Part shown: one piece after another, positions 18,455 to 27,419 of the stretch
How positions within the stretch are numbered: the first letter of the stretch is position 1
How the letters are laid out: each line of letters starts with the position of its first letter
Assembly: GCF_040717535.1 (NCBI RefSeq)
Contig: NZ_JBFEFI010000001.1
Span: forward strand, 744,001-808,000
Length of the DNA: 64,000 nt
Origin: Thalassoglobus sp. JC818
Lineage (GTDB): Bacteria > Planctomycetota > Planctomycetia > Planctomycetales > Planctomycetaceae
Reading direction: 5' to 3'
Program-made: the position numbers and the translations under genes
The notes under the pieces: model-generated
Database searches by the model: none
Told to the model about the DNA's origin: nothing
Seen by the model: only the letters and a program-made list of their open reading frames with translations

Positions 18455-19027
18455 GGATTCAACTCCTGAACTATTTTGTTCTCGACTGCATTCCCACATC
18501 GAATTCATCGCAATGTGAGCGAAAGCGATGAAACTCTAGGAATGGTCGGTCCAAAACCGATTCGTTCTCTGAGAGAAATGATTTCATGTCACGTTTCTGC
18601 ATGCCAGCCTGATGATAGGTTTACGATCCCCGTCTCGTACACTATTAAATTCTGGTTTGAGAACTTCGAATGAGTTTTGCGGCAACACTGATTGACTGCG
18701 GGTAAATCTCTGGAGAGAGCCCGTTAACGAGCACTGAAACGCTCGAAAAACACGGATCGACATAATTTGAGAAATTGCGCAAAATAGCCGCCCGCCATGA
18801 GGTTCGGGTGCTGGCAGACCTTTGAAAACCAGAGTTCATCGTCTGCACGCAACCGAAACGAACGACGTATGAAGACGTGAACGGAGCACTCAGTTGTCCG
18901 GATCACGAAAATTTTTTTCGTCGACAAACGTGAAAATCGTTGAACCCTCGCGCTCAACCGATCGAATCGTTAGGAAAATACTGCCTTCAGGGCTGATCAA
19001 ATTCGTCAATTCAGGGAAGGGGTGACG

Positions 19028-19720
19028 ATGTTTTGTTCACAATGCGGCGTGGAAGCTGACGGGAAGTTCTGTTTTTCGTGTGGGCATCCTCTCCATCAGG
19101 GCGATGGGATTGCTCCTGAAACCAACGTCGTTCCGCCTCAGAATGAATTGATTTCTCCTCCGACTCATTCGGTCAAATGGGAAGACGACATCTGCTACGA
19201 ACAGGTGTTGAACACAGACATCGTCCGCTCGGCAATCGCCGATCATGGGTCAAAAGCGATCAAAGGTTTTTCCGGAGAAGACTGTCTCGCGATTTACGAC
19301 AAGATTGTTCCGTCGCCGATTCCTCTGGCGAAACTGGCCACTGTCGTTCAGCCTCTTTATGCCTCCTTTGGTGTACGCACCGGCAAAACACGAGAAGGGA
19401 CAGTGAGTGCCCCTCCCGGAGTCGTTCTCGCGAGAGCTCTCTGTTCGCTGGCAAAACACACACAACCTTTTCAGCGTGTTGAGCAGGCAGATGACCGCTG
19501 TACGCTGATTGCTGAGTTTCCATCTTCGATTTGGGCCCTCAAAGGTGAAATTCGAATCACCGTCACAAAACAGTCCAATGTGGCACACGTCAGTGCTCTG
19601 ACAAACATTCCGGGACAGGCCTTCGACTGGGGAAAAAGCACCAAGGCGCTCGAGAGGCTTTTCTCCGACCTGCACTCCGACATGGGGATTCCGGTGACCA
19701 GCCAGTATCGGGCTGCCTAA
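19028..19720 (+). CDS. Zinc-ribbon protein, function unknown
   Basis: A 230-residue protein with an N-terminal zinc ribbon of the double-zinc-ribbon type: FCSQCG and FCFSCG (two C-x2-C pairs within 20 residues). A Pro-rich linker of about 30 residues leads to a globular alpha/beta region of roughly 180 residues that I do not recognise. It contains no membrane segment or enzyme motif. A GTG at 19022 is in frame, but the ATG at 19028 follows GGAAGGGG and was chosen. It converges with comEC 64 bases downstream; a CGAACT/AGTTCG hairpin lies between them. Confidence 0.7.
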   Translation: MFCSQCGVEADGKFCFSCGHPLHQGDGIAPETNVVPPQNELISPPTHSVKWEDDICYEQVLNTDIVRSAIADHGSKAIKGFSGEDCLAIYDKIVPSPIPLAKLATVVQPLYASFGVRTGKTREGTVSAPPGVVLARALCSLAKHTQPFQRVEQADDRCTLIAEFPSSIWALKGEIRITVTKQSNVAHVSALTNIPGQAFDWGKSTKALERLFSDLHSDMGIPVTSQYRAA

Positions 19721-19784
19721 AGAATTCCGAAGAGCCGCGAACTATTGAGGATTGAAGACCGAACTACTCAGTTCGTCGTGTCCG

Positions 19785-22301
19785 CTACTGATCTTCTTCT
19801 TGCAGGAACCGCTCGACCGAAATGGTTCCGGATCGATCAATGCGTAGCGTTAACGCTCCCGACTCGACTGTCGTCTCGACGTCCACGCCACTCGGCACAA
19901 AAGAACGGAGTCGCGGACCAACCGATCGATCTGAAGTGCTCACGACCAACAGCTTGGACGAACTCCATTCGAGGAGATCCAACGGATTGGAATTCTTCGC
20001 CCCATGATGCGGAGACATCAGAACGTCGCATTGTTCTTGCGGCAGATCCAAGAGTCGATCAAGACCTTCCTCTTCGACATCTCCCGTCAACAGCAACGAC
20101 CGATCACCGTACGAGAGCTTCAAAACAAGACTTTGAGCGTTGTCCGATTTGGATTCGAAGTCACCGGTGGGATGAAGCAACTCGATGCTAACGGGCGGAT
20201 CGTGATCGCTGGTCTTGAGTCGATCGTTTGCCTGAAGAAGTTCGATTGTGACGTCGCGTCTGGAAGCTGCTTCACACAGCTCAAACGTCCCACGTTGATC
20301 AAAGTCGAGGAAAGACTGGCTCAGCAAAAGTTTCCCGACCGGGAAGTGATCGATCACTCCGAAGAGCCCGCTGAAGTGATCGTGGTCTGCATGAGAGACG
20401 AGAACTGCATCGATGTGATGTCGATTTCGACACCAGAGATAGTCCTTCACCGCATTCTCAGCCCGTGAACCATTACCGGTATTGCCAGCGTCGTACAGTA
20501 GAACTTCTCCGGATGGAAGTTCGATCACCATCGCAAGTCCATGGCCGACGTCTAAAACAGTCACTCTCAACTCATCGTTCTTCGTCGGGAGAATCGCGTA
20601 CCAGGCTATTGCGAAACACCAAACACACAGCGAAGCACAGCTAAATTTTTGCACCATGGGCCATTGACTCACCGACACACAGACCGGCAGCAGCACATAA
20701 AATCCGGCGAGCCACCAACTCGGAAAACCGGAAAAACAAAAGTGCCCGCCCGGAAGATCAGCTCCTGATTGAATGATCCACAGAAACCATCGCAGAGCAG
20801 TATCGAAGACTGTTCCAGTGAAGTGACCGAGCACAGGCAGGAACCATCCGGTCAGCAAGAAGACATACCCGGCTCCCAATACCAGCCCCGCAACCGGGAT
20901 CAGCAACAGGTTCAACAGCAATCCGATGGGAGCCACGATATGAAACGAAGAGAGAATCAATGGGAACGTGACAAACCAGATTGTGGCAGTGATCACAGTC
21001 CCTTGCGCAAGCCATCTAAGAGCAGGCTTGGTCCGTTCGACCCAGCGCCAGTTTTCTGAAAGAAGAACGTCACTCTTTGAGCTGGTCACTCGGAGACGTT
21101 TCAAGAGATCAATGCTCCAGATGATCGCCAGGACGGCCAGAAACGAGAGTTGAGCGCCGAGGTCGAAGAGATCTTCGGGAGAAATCAGCAGCAGAATAAT
21201 CGCACAACAGGCTAAAGCATTGAGTAAGTCAACATGTCGGCGACGAGTCGTTCCAAAGATGACGAGACAAATCAGAAGAGTTGCCCGCAGAACCGGTGGA
21301 CGGTGATTCGTCAGACCTGCATAAAGCACGGTCACAACGAGAATTGCAACCGCCGTTTTTCTCTCTGACAAACCGACCAGCCGGGAGATTAGCGTCACAA
21401 ACCCAGCAAGAATTCCGACATGCAGACCGGAGATTGCCAGCAGATGCATGGCACCGCTCTCTTGAAAAATCTCACGGTCCTGCTTCGTCAGTTGCGTTCG
21501 ATCCCCCAGCAGCATGGACAATGCCAGCGACTGTGACTTGGGACTTAAGTATTCGACAAACAGACGTCGACATTCATTGCGAACAGCCTCTCGAACTCGA
21601 AGCAGTTTCCACCATAGATTCGACGGAGTCGAGATGACTTCAACAGCTGCCGGATGAGAAACGCTGAGAAGAGCGCTGATTCCTTCTCTTCGAAGGATTT
21701 CGGCGTAGTCATAACCGGAGGGATTGCTCACTGGCTGAGGAAGTCGTAGCGTCCCGACGACTTCGACAAGATCACCCACCTGTGCGGTCGTGAGGTGCCC
21801 ACTGACGCGAACTCGCACAGTCCCGGAAACAGTTTCCCACTCTTGCAATGCTTGGAGTTCATGAACTTTCAAGTCGCAAATTGAAGAGTCGAGTTCGAGC
21901 CACGACGGAATGCGGGGACCATACTCAGCTTCATCGATGACAACACTCGTTTTCAGTTGTCCACGAACTCGAACGGGATCACCTTCGGCATTCGCATACG
22001 CTCGAACGGTCGCTTCCTGTTCAAACTCGGCAATCTGGTGATGTCGGATGGCTCCGGCCATGACGCAGCAAAGCAGGACGGCCCATGTGGCCAGACGCTC
22101 TCTCTGAGTGAAGATCGCAGTTGTTGCGATCAACAGACACAGGCATCCAGCCCCCCAAACTGCCTTGAACGAGATGAGATCTGATGCGAAGAGAATCGAA
22201 TCGAGTGCGATGCCCGTTCCAAGCGCGAGCGCTCCAACCAGAGCAGGGCGGTGAAGGTGTTGAGACTTCCGGTGATTGGAATCTCGCAATGAATCAATCA
22301 C
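19785..22301 (-). CDS. comEC: ComEC/Rec2 family DNA uptake channel
   Basis: An 838-residue three-part ComEC protein. N-terminal helices lead into the OB-like DUF4131 region (VRGQLKTSVVIDE and so on). The competence domain follows from about residue 230, with the hallmark LLAISGLHVGILAGF near 285 and many membrane segments. A metallo-beta-lactamase-like domain closes the chain, with VLVSHADHDHFSGLFG near residue 630 and LLLTGDVEEEG and SPHHGAKNS after it. In competent bacteria ComEC carries single-stranded DNA over the inner membrane and the C-terminal domain may degrade the other strand. Length and order are complete. No other competence gene is nearby. Confidence 0.93.
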   Translation of the reverse strand: MIDSLRDSNHRKSQHLHRPALVGALALGTGIALDSILFASDLISFKAVWGAGCLCLLIATTAIFTQRERLATWAVLLCCVMAGAIRHHQIAEFEQEATVRAYANAEGDPVRVRGQLKTSVVIDEAEYGPRIPSWLELDSSICDLKVHELQALQEWETVSGTVRVRVSGHLTTAQVGDLVEVVGTLRLPQPVSNPSGYDYAEILRREGISALLSVSHPAAVEVISTPSNLWWKLLRVREAVRNECRRLFVEYLSPKSQSLALSMLLGDRTQLTKQDREIFQESGAMHLLAISGLHVGILAGFVTLISRLVGLSERKTAVAILVVTVLYAGLTNHRPPVLRATLLICLVIFGTTRRRHVDLLNALACCAIILLLISPEDLFDLGAQLSFLAVLAIIWSIDLLKRLRVTSSKSDVLLSENWRWVERTKPALRWLAQGTVITATIWFVTFPLILSSFHIVAPIGLLLNLLLIPVAGLVLGAGYVFLLTGWFLPVLGHFTGTVFDTALRWFLWIIQSGADLPGGHFCFSGFPSWWLAGFYVLLPVCVSVSQWPMVQKFSCASLCVWCFAIAWYAILPTKNDELRVTVLDVGHGLAMVIELPSGEVLLYDAGNTGNGSRAENAVKDYLWCRNRHHIDAVLVSHADHDHFSGLFGVIDHFPVGKLLLSQSFLDFDQRGTFELCEAASRRDVTIELLQANDRLKTSDHDPPVSIELLHPTGDFESKSDNAQSLVLKLSYGDRSLLLTGDVEEEGLDRLLDLPQEQCDVLMSPHHGAKNSNPLDLLEWSSSKLLVVSTSDRSVGPRLRSFVPSGVDVETTVESGALTLRIDRSGTISVERFLQEEDQ

Positions 22302-22325
22302 TCGATCAACCTATCCACATTTCTT

Positions 22326-22340
22326 AGAGCAAGTTGCTCT
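22326..22340. promoter_or_regulatory. Perfect 7-1-7 palindrome upstream of comEC
   Basis: AGAGCAA-g-TTGCTCT lies 25-39 bases ahead of the comEC start codon on the minus strand. Its symmetry and place suit a dimeric repressor site or a leader hairpin; no regulator is implied by the sequence. Confidence 0.35.
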
Positions 22341-22556
22341 TTCCTGTGCACTCGTTTGCACTGTTTCGTAAGTTAAAAGGCTGTGCTTGCTCATGCGAGA
22401 TCGTGCACACCAAATCAGGCAATGCTCTCGCTCGGAAAGTACAACTCGTCCCGACGAAACTCATCTCCTCGAACAGATGCTGTCTACGCACGAAGCAAGG
22501 AATCTCACTGATCAACCGATTGTTGATACCGTCAAATGACCATTCACGGGAGTCGT

Positions 22557-23318
22557 TCATTCGGACTGCGCTCCGTCATTCAGAAGCTCATCGATGCTGG
22601 TCAAACTTGCACCGAGGCTATCCGCAATCCGGACGTCGGCCTGATGATCGAGTGGCGTTGGATCACGATTAATGATCACCAGTCGCGCCCCATATTGCTT
22701 TGCTCGTTCGGGAATTTCTGCTGCAGGATAGACGACAAGCGATGAACCGAGTGCGAGAATCAAATCCGCCTGCAGCGCCGCTTCCATTGCTGATTCCAAC
22801 GTTTCCATCGGAAGTGCTTGGCCGAATGAAACGGTGGCATGTTTGAGAAAGCCATTGCACTCAGGACATCGAGGAGCCCGATCGGTCTCGAGAAACTCTT
22901 CAATCCACGAGTCGGCACGCCAACGCTTCTCACAACTTAAACAACCGACTTCGCGGGCTGTTCCGTGCAACTCCCAAATTCGGCGACTGCCTGCTTCCGC
23001 ATGCAGACCGTCAATGTTCTGAGTGATCACTCCCTCTATCAATCCAAGCGATTCCCATTTCGCCAGAATTTGATGAGCGCAGTTCGGATTCGCTCGGCTG
23101 AATTCAACATGTGTCTGCGACTTCTGCCGCCAGTACTCGTGCCGCTCGGTTTCGGAGCTGAGAAAGTCGTCGTAATAGACAGTTCGATTCTTCGACCATA
23201 CTCCACCGGGAGACCGAAAATCGGGAATTCCACTCTCTGTCGAGATCCCCGCTCCGGTGAACGCGATGACTGATTTCGCAGAACGCATCCAGTGAGCGAC
23301 TTGTTCGATCTCACTCAT
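22557..23318 (-). CDS. cobB: Sir2-family NAD-dependent protein deacylase
   Basis: A 253-residue bacterial sirtuin. NAD-binding GAGIS and SGIPDFRS are near residues 20-33, TQNIDGLH near 105 and the catalytic His in ELHGTAREVGC near 123. A zinc site is made by the pairs CLSCEKRW and CPECNG, and the second half holds LALGSSLVVYPAAEIP. It removes acyl groups from lysines using NAD+, giving nicotinamide and O-acyl-ADP-ribose. The frame opens ten codons earlier (23348), but the ATG at 23318 lies behind AGGTCAGGA and fits the family. It lies 86 bases downstream of the LRR lipoprotein gene on the same strand. Confidence 0.9.
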   Translation of the reverse strand: MSEIEQVAHWMRSAKSVIAFTGAGISTESGIPDFRSPGGVWSKNRTVYYDDFLSSETERHEYWRQKSQTHVEFSRANPNCAHQILAKWESLGLIEGVITQNIDGLHAEAGSRRIWELHGTAREVGCLSCEKRWRADSWIEEFLETDRAPRCPECNGFLKHATVSFGQALPMETLESAMEAALQADLILALGSSLVVYPAAEIPERAKQYGARLVIINRDPTPLDHQADVRIADSLGASLTSIDELLNDGAQSE

Positions 23319-23404
23319 GCAATCCTGACCTTTCATTCGCGACTTCATCAGAGTAGCTCGGAATCATCACTTGAATTCTTGAAGCAACTTAGGCCTGGCA
23401 TTGT

Positions 23405-24502
23405 CTATTGTGACGAGACGTCTTCTGACTCAACGACCGAAATTCCGACGACGTTCGTATTCGGCAAATGCTCTTTCGCAAGGAGTTCAAGCGCTGCCCG
23501 ACTGCAATTCGTACCGGTGAGATCTAACACTTTCAGTTGCTTCATCGTTCGAATCGTGACAAGAGCACTGTTAGTGATGCTTTGACATCCCGCGAGTTTG
23601 AGTGTTTTGAGTGTCTTGAGCTTCTTCAAATGTGCAATCCCGGCATCGCCAATTGTATTTGACGAAAGATCCAACTCTCGAAGCTGCGGACAGCCTGAAA
23701 TGGCCTCAAGTGCTCCATCGTGAGCTCCAGAATTGGAGATCCTTAGGACTTCCAAATTCGCCAGTCGATCAGCAGTGCGGAATCCATAAAAACCGAGTTG
23801 GGAGTCGGCCGCTGTGAGCTCTTTCAACGATTGAAAATTTCCTTGCTCAACGAGAATCCCGAAATCCTTCCCGCGCAGAACCTTGTTACCATCGAGGTGC
23901 AACACTTCGAGATGAGGTAACTTGGCAAGCGAATTGAAGACCTGATCAGAAATCCCCGTCTGTCGTAAACTCAGAACCTTTAGACTCTGCATCTCTTTGA
24001 GAGCGTCACCGACATCGTCCCCGACCTGTGTCGAATCAAGAATCAGCTCTTCCAACTGGCTGAGCCCAGCCAACTCTTTCAACCCCGCTCCCGTGATAGG
24101 TACTTTGTTCAAATTCAATGAGCGAAGATTCGAAAGCTTCGAGATCGGTTGAAGGTCCGCATCCCCCAACAGCCCATCTGTCAGGTCGAGTGTCACAATC
24201 GTTTCTTGACCTTTTGGAAGCTCACTCACTTCAGCAATCTGTTGTGCCGTGCGTTGGGACGGAGAGAGTCCTTCAAAAGCAGCGACAACTTCTTCCGGAG
24301 ATTTTTGCGCAGAGTCCGTCGGTTCGTTCGCTCCCGATGCCGGTGTAACTTGTTCTTCGGGATCAACTGGTTCGGCTGTATGATCAGCTCCATCACCTGA
24401 AGTCACGTCTTCAGACTGAAATCGCTGGCATCCAGAGATCAGAAGCATGCTGACACACAGAAAGATGCCGAGTCGAAGGTGCGTTCGATATCGTAAAATC
24501 AC
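23405..24502 (-). CDS. Leucine-rich-repeat lipoprotein
   Basis: A 365-residue lipoprotein: hydrophobic signal with lipobox LISGC (Cys 25), then an acidic, Ser/Thr/Pro-rich linker of about 70 residues, then about nine leucine-rich repeats of 23-25 residues with the pattern LKxLxLxxTxIxDxxLxxL (for example LRSLNLNKVPITGAGLKEL and LEVLHLDGNKVLRG). The repeats match the cysteine-containing/ribonuclease-inhibitor-like type common in planctomycete surface proteins. It is expected to sit on a membrane face and bind another protein; the partner is unknown. A divergent promoter region of 200 bases separates it from the thioesterase. Confidence 0.85.
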   Translation of the reverse strand: MILRYRTHLRLGIFLCVSMLLISGCQRFQSEDVTSGDGADHTAEPVDPEEQVTPASGANEPTDSAQKSPEEVVAAFEGLSPSQRTAQQIAEVSELPKGQETIVTLDLTDGLLGDADLQPISKLSNLRSLNLNKVPITGAGLKELAGLSQLEELILDSTQVGDDVGDALKEMQSLKVLSLRQTGISDQVFNSLAKLPHLEVLHLDGNKVLRGKDFGILVEQGNFQSLKELTAADSQLGFYGFRTADRLANLEVLRISNSGAHDGALEAISGCPQLRELDLSSNTIGDAGIAHLKKLKTLKTLKLAGCQSITNSALVTIRTMKQLKVLDLTGTNCSRAALELLAKEHLPNTNVVGISVVESEDVSSQ

Positions 24503-24702
24503 GGAAGGTTAAACCTCATGTTGAGAGTAGATGCCCATCATATCGACCACACGACAAAGTGAAACTCTTGCCTGCTGATGACTGGCATTCGACGTGCGAG
24601 ACTGACGCAGACTTTTGACCGCTCGAATGCTGATAACCGACTCTGCGACAAAGCAGTCACCCGTCAAACATACCACTTAAAATCGACTCAGAGAGACTGA
24701 AC

Positions 24703-25128
24703 ATGGCACGCTATCACGAGTTCTCGCACACAGTGCGTGACGAGGATATCGACCCGCAGAATCACGCGAACAATGTTGCTTACCTTGAATGGATGCAGTC
24801 GGCAGCGATCGATCATTCAGCGACTCAGGGTTGGTCGACGCAGCGCTACCGGGAGAATGGTTGGGCATGGGTCGTCCGGTCGCACTTCATCGAGTATCGC
24901 CGACCAGCACTTCTGGGCGATGAGCTGACGATCCATACCTGGGTCGCGGACATGAAGAAATTCAGCTCTCTTCGCAAATACGAGATTGTCTTCAGTGAGT
25001 CCGGGAAGTTGGTGGCCCGGGCTGAAACGAACTGGGCGTTCGTAACGACGGAAGCCGGTCGGCTCATCGCGATCCCCGATGATGTCGCTCAGTCTTTTGA
25101 AGTCAGTCCTGATCGGCCGCCGGCATGA
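24703..25128 (+). CDS. Acyl-CoA thioesterase of the YbgC/4HBT hot-dog family
   Basis: A 141-residue single hot-dog domain, the usual length. The active-site segment is DIDPQNHANNVAYLEWM, matching the family pattern D-x2-G/N-H-x-N-x3-Y with the catalytic Asp. It is followed by the strand pairs FIEYRRPALLGDELTIHTWV and ETNWAFV. It should hydrolyse acyl-CoA or acyl-ACP thioesters in the cytoplasm; substrate unknown. Its last 26 bases overlap the 3' end of the converging truD gene, so both reading frames use the same DNA there. Confidence 0.87.
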   Translation: MARYHEFSHTVRDEDIDPQNHANNVAYLEWMQSAAIDHSATQGWSTQRYRENGWAWVVRSHFIEYRRPALLGDELTIHTWVADMKKFSSLRKYEIVFSESGKLVARAETNWAFVTTEAGRLIAIPDDVAQSFEVSPDRPPA

Positions 25129-26287
25129 TCTGTTTGATCAACATGGTCGCGTAACTTCCTTTCGGCAGAGTAAATTTCAGCGTCAGTTTGTCTCGCCCTT
25201 CAAAAAGATCATCTTCAGAAACCTTCCATGAAAGATCGTTGACCGGGACGATCACAGAGCGCAACCCGCGTGAGAAAAATCGATCCCGCGGAGTTCGCAC
25301 CTTGATCTCTTCCAGTCGCCATCCGAGTTTCTCGATCCCGTTGTTCACGATCTCAAGTACGTTCGGGTCAGTGTCGTTCTGTTTGAGTAAGCGAGCTGAG
25401 GGCAGGGGAATTTGCATCTCCCAAAGGTCGCCCAGCTTCTGCTTCTCGACGAGATCCGGACAAGCCAACGGGCCAGTGACAATGTGCATCTCTCGTCGCG
25501 ATTCATCGGCCAGTTGCTCGCGCATCAAACCGTCGACAGTTCCGTTCCACAAATAGCTTTGAAAGGCGCTCAGGCAGAGCCCGCGAAGATCTGCATTCAC
25601 TCGTTCCCAGGCACCCTTGAAGTCTCCTGGTCGATCGTCGAGGAACGTCACAATACTGCGACGATGAGACCGTTCGAGTTCCTGTTTGCACTGCGACCAT
25701 TGATTCCAGTGTGTCCTCAGAATCTCTCGCTGCTGACGTTCGTCTCGACCATCTTCCTCTCGTGGCTCTGCAAACATCAGCCACAAAGCTTGTTCGTACT
25801 CTCGACGAATCCAATGCTCCGCGATGAACGGATGACCGGGGATGTATGATCCGAATCTCTGGTCATCGAAGTAGTTCATCAAGCCAGTTGAATGAACGAC
25901 TGGCAGATAAATCTCCGCTTGAGAACGTTCGCTGGCTGTGACCGATCGCACGACCAATGAGAACGTATTCCCCTCGATGTCATGCGCAGTGACAGCCCGT
26001 TGTGCCTGACCCTGATACAGAATTGAAAAACTTTCAAAGTGAAAATCACGCTGTGGTCCACGCTCAATCGTGATCACTTGAGATGTCTCAGCATGTCGAT
26101 CTTTGAGCCCCGCATGATGAATACGTCGACGATCCAACTTCAGATCGCGGGCAAGCTTTTGCAGAACATCAAGTGTCGTCCAGCCGGACTTCTTCAATCG
26201 GTAGACTGCGAAGCTTCCAGTTCTTCCCACAGCGAGTGAGTTGCATTCGTCGACACAGAAGTCAGAGGGGTGACAGCGAAGTTTCAT
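25103..26287 (-). CDS. truD: tRNA pseudouridine synthase D
   Basis: A 394-residue TruD protein, which makes pseudouridine 13 in tRNA-Glu in E. coli. The catalytic motif GLKDRHAETSQ holds the Asp. The family's FxVYRLKKSGWTT start and AFQSYLWNGTVD helix are present, with the TRUD insertion domain in between. The C-terminus is longer than E. coli TruD (about 349 residues), ending in a PUA-like stretch LTLKFTLPKGSYATMLIKQIM that resembles the longer archaeal/eukaryotic Pus7 type. An upstream in-frame GTG (26335) exists, but the ATG at 26287 begins the conserved part. The ribosome-binding site is weak. Confidence 0.88.
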   Translation of the reverse strand: MKLRCHPSDFCVDECNSLAVGRTGSFAVYRLKKSGWTTLDVLQKLARDLKLDRRRIHHAGLKDRHAETSQVITIERGPQRDFHFESFSILYQGQAQRAVTAHDIEGNTFSLVVRSVTASERSQAEIYLPVVHSTGLMNYFDDQRFGSYIPGHPFIAEHWIRREYEQALWLMFAEPREEDGRDERQQREILRTHWNQWSQCKQELERSHRRSIVTFLDDRPGDFKGAWERVNADLRGLCLSAFQSYLWNGTVDGLMREQLADESRREMHIVTGPLACPDLVEKQKLGDLWEMQIPLPSARLLKQNDTDPNVLEIVNNGIEKLGWRLEEIKVRTPRDRFFSRGLRSVIVPVNDLSWKVSEDDLFEGRDKLTLKFTLPKGSYATMLIKQIMPAADQD

Positions 26288-26318
26288 GAGAGAATGTGTC
26301 TTGAGAAATCGGGAACAT

Positions 26319-26349
26319 GGTGCCAAAGGTGGCACACATTTTTTTTGAA
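26319..26349 (+). other. Hairpin with T-run upstream of truD
   Basis: GGTGCCA-AAGG-TGGCAC is followed three bases later by a run of eight or more T. It has the form of a small rho-independent terminator on the plus strand, but no gene reads into it from the left, so it may belong to the truD leader or have no role. Confidence 0.3.
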
Positions 26350-26367
26350 AGGTTGACGGATTTTCAG

Positions 26368-26397
26368 TTGGCGAATCTCTTCGACCTGCGTTATAGT
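26368..26397 (+). promoter_or_regulatory. Possible sigma-70 promoter for the small CsrA-like gene
   Basis: TTGGCG at 26368-26373 and TATAGT at 26392-26397 are 18 bases apart, close to the housekeeping consensus. Transcription would start near 26404, about 75 bases ahead of the GTG at 26480. Confidence 0.4.
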
Positions 26398-26479
26398 CCG
26401 ACCTTCAAAGCAATTCAAAAGCATCGTTCGTCAGTCTTCATTTCTGGCAACTCAGCTTTCCCGCTCGTGGAGATTCCTA

Positions 26480-26650
26480 GTGCAAGAGCATCTTATCGAA
26501 TTGTCGGTCGGTGAAACGTTTCAGGTAGGTGAGTACACAGTCACACTTCTCGATGTCGAAGGAGACGAACTCGCTTTGGAAATCATGGAGGACGGACAGG
26601 ACGAAGGTGTGATGAGCGCAGGTGAGTGTCAAAGCCGGGAACTCGTCTGA
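26480..26650 (+). CDS. Small 56-residue protein with CsrA-like strand pattern
   Basis: A GTG ORF of 56 codons with GTGGAG seven bases upstream. Residues 8-37 read LSVGETFQVGEYTVTLLDVE and then GDELALEIMEDG. This parallels the core of the RNA-binding regulator CsrA (LTRKVGESxxIGDxxTVTVLxVxGxxVRIGV) strand by strand, but the leading MLxLTRK segment is replaced by MQEHLIE, the basic RNA-contact residues are absent and the tail is acidic. It may therefore share the fold and not the function. It lies between a plausible promoter and a 9-bp hairpin, on its own. It could also be a short planctomycete-specific protein of unknown role. Confidence 0.6.
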   Translation: MQEHLIELSVGETFQVGEYTVTLLDVEGDELALEIMEDGQDEGVMSAGECQSRELV

Positions 26651-26987
26651 TCAATCATTGATCGTTGAAGACGAACGCGAAGGAACTCTGAATCAGGTGG
26701 ATGCTCTCATGTCATCCACCTCTTGAGCTCGATCGATTCGATTTCAGTTCACCTTCAGTCTTCACTCGCTGAGCAATAGACTCGAAACTCAACTCTCGTG
26801 GACTGGTTGCCATCAATTCGTATGAGGAAACGAGCCATTCCCGTGGTGAAATCGCAAGACTTCACATGGCATGAAGCCGAGATGAGCGAAGCATAATGCG
26901 AACCGCAAATCATTAATCAGCATGAGAAATAGATTGCGAAAGTGGCATCAGCACTTACTCCCAATCAGGATCTCGCTGGTTGAACCC
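26651..26987. other. Intergenic with one hairpin, otherwise empty
   Basis: About 340 bases between the small gene and the GNAT gene's stop codon. Apart from the hairpin listed at 26695-26721 and a short GATCAAT/ATTGATC inverted repeat at 26649-26662, I see nothing. Confidence 0.4.
26695..26721 (+). terminator. Terminator-like hairpin after the CsrA-like gene
   Basis: A perfect 9-bp stem AGGTGGATG/CATCCACCT with a 9-base loop, 45 bases after the small gene's stop codon. There is no T-run after it on the plus strand, so it may act as a 3' stabilising hairpin instead of a classical terminator. Confidence 0.4.
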
Positions 26988-27419
26988 TCAGCTTGCAGCT
27001 TCATCGATTCGTTTCCCCATGCTCACGCGCTGCTCAGTCTCGTAACCAAGTGATTGATAAAATGCGACGACCTCTCCATTGTCGGAGCGCACTTGCAAAT
27101 TGACCTTGGGACATCCGAGTTTCGCCAATGCAACTTCAGTGTGCTGGATGAGTAATCGACCGATTCCCTGTCTTTGGCGAGTTGGCAAAACTGCCAGAGA
27201 ATAAATCCAGCCACGATGTCCGTCGTAGCCACCCATTGCGGTACCGACAATCTCTCCGGTATCCTGAGCGACAAAGAAGAGACCGTCATCGTGCTCGCAT
27301 TTTCGGTCAATCGATGCTTCCGGATCATTGTGTCCCGTTGAGTTAGGAAAGACTTCATTCCAAAGCGAAACAACAGCACTTCGGTCTGTGCTTCGGTAGT
27401 TTCGAATCTCAACGGACAA
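26988..27419 (-). CDS. GNAT acetyltransferase, YpeA-like
   Basis: A 143-residue GNAT domain of the YpeA group. It starts EIRNYRSTDRSAVVSLWNEVFP. The acetyl-CoA-binding turn RQRQGIGRLL (motif A, R/Q-x2-G-x-G/A) follows the strand IYSLAVLP, and motif B is NGEVVAFYQSLGYE. It should move an acetyl group from acetyl-CoA to an amine; the acceptor is unknown. A 183-residue ORF overlapping it in another frame (27023-27574) is a shadow. The gene is divergent from the metallopeptidase. Confidence 0.87.
   Translation of the reverse strand: MSVEIRNYRSTDRSAVVSLWNEVFPNSTGHNDPEASIDRKCEHDDGLFFVAQDTGEIVGTAMGGYDGHRGWIYSLAVLPTRQRQGIGRLLIQHTEVALAKLGCPKVNLQVRSDNGEVVAFYQSLGYETEQRVSMGKRIDEAAS

Larger units (their letters stand above)
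18096..19027. other. Long gap holding two candidate small peptides and inverted repeats
   Basis: About 930 bases between pspA and the zinc-ribbon gene. It contains a TGGAGG/CCTCCA inverted repeat near 18149-18181, the two tiny ORFs listed separately, and a perfect 7-bp palindrome (ACGAAAA/TTTTCGT) at 18905-18921. The rest is AT-richer and shows nothing I can name. Confidence 0.4.
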
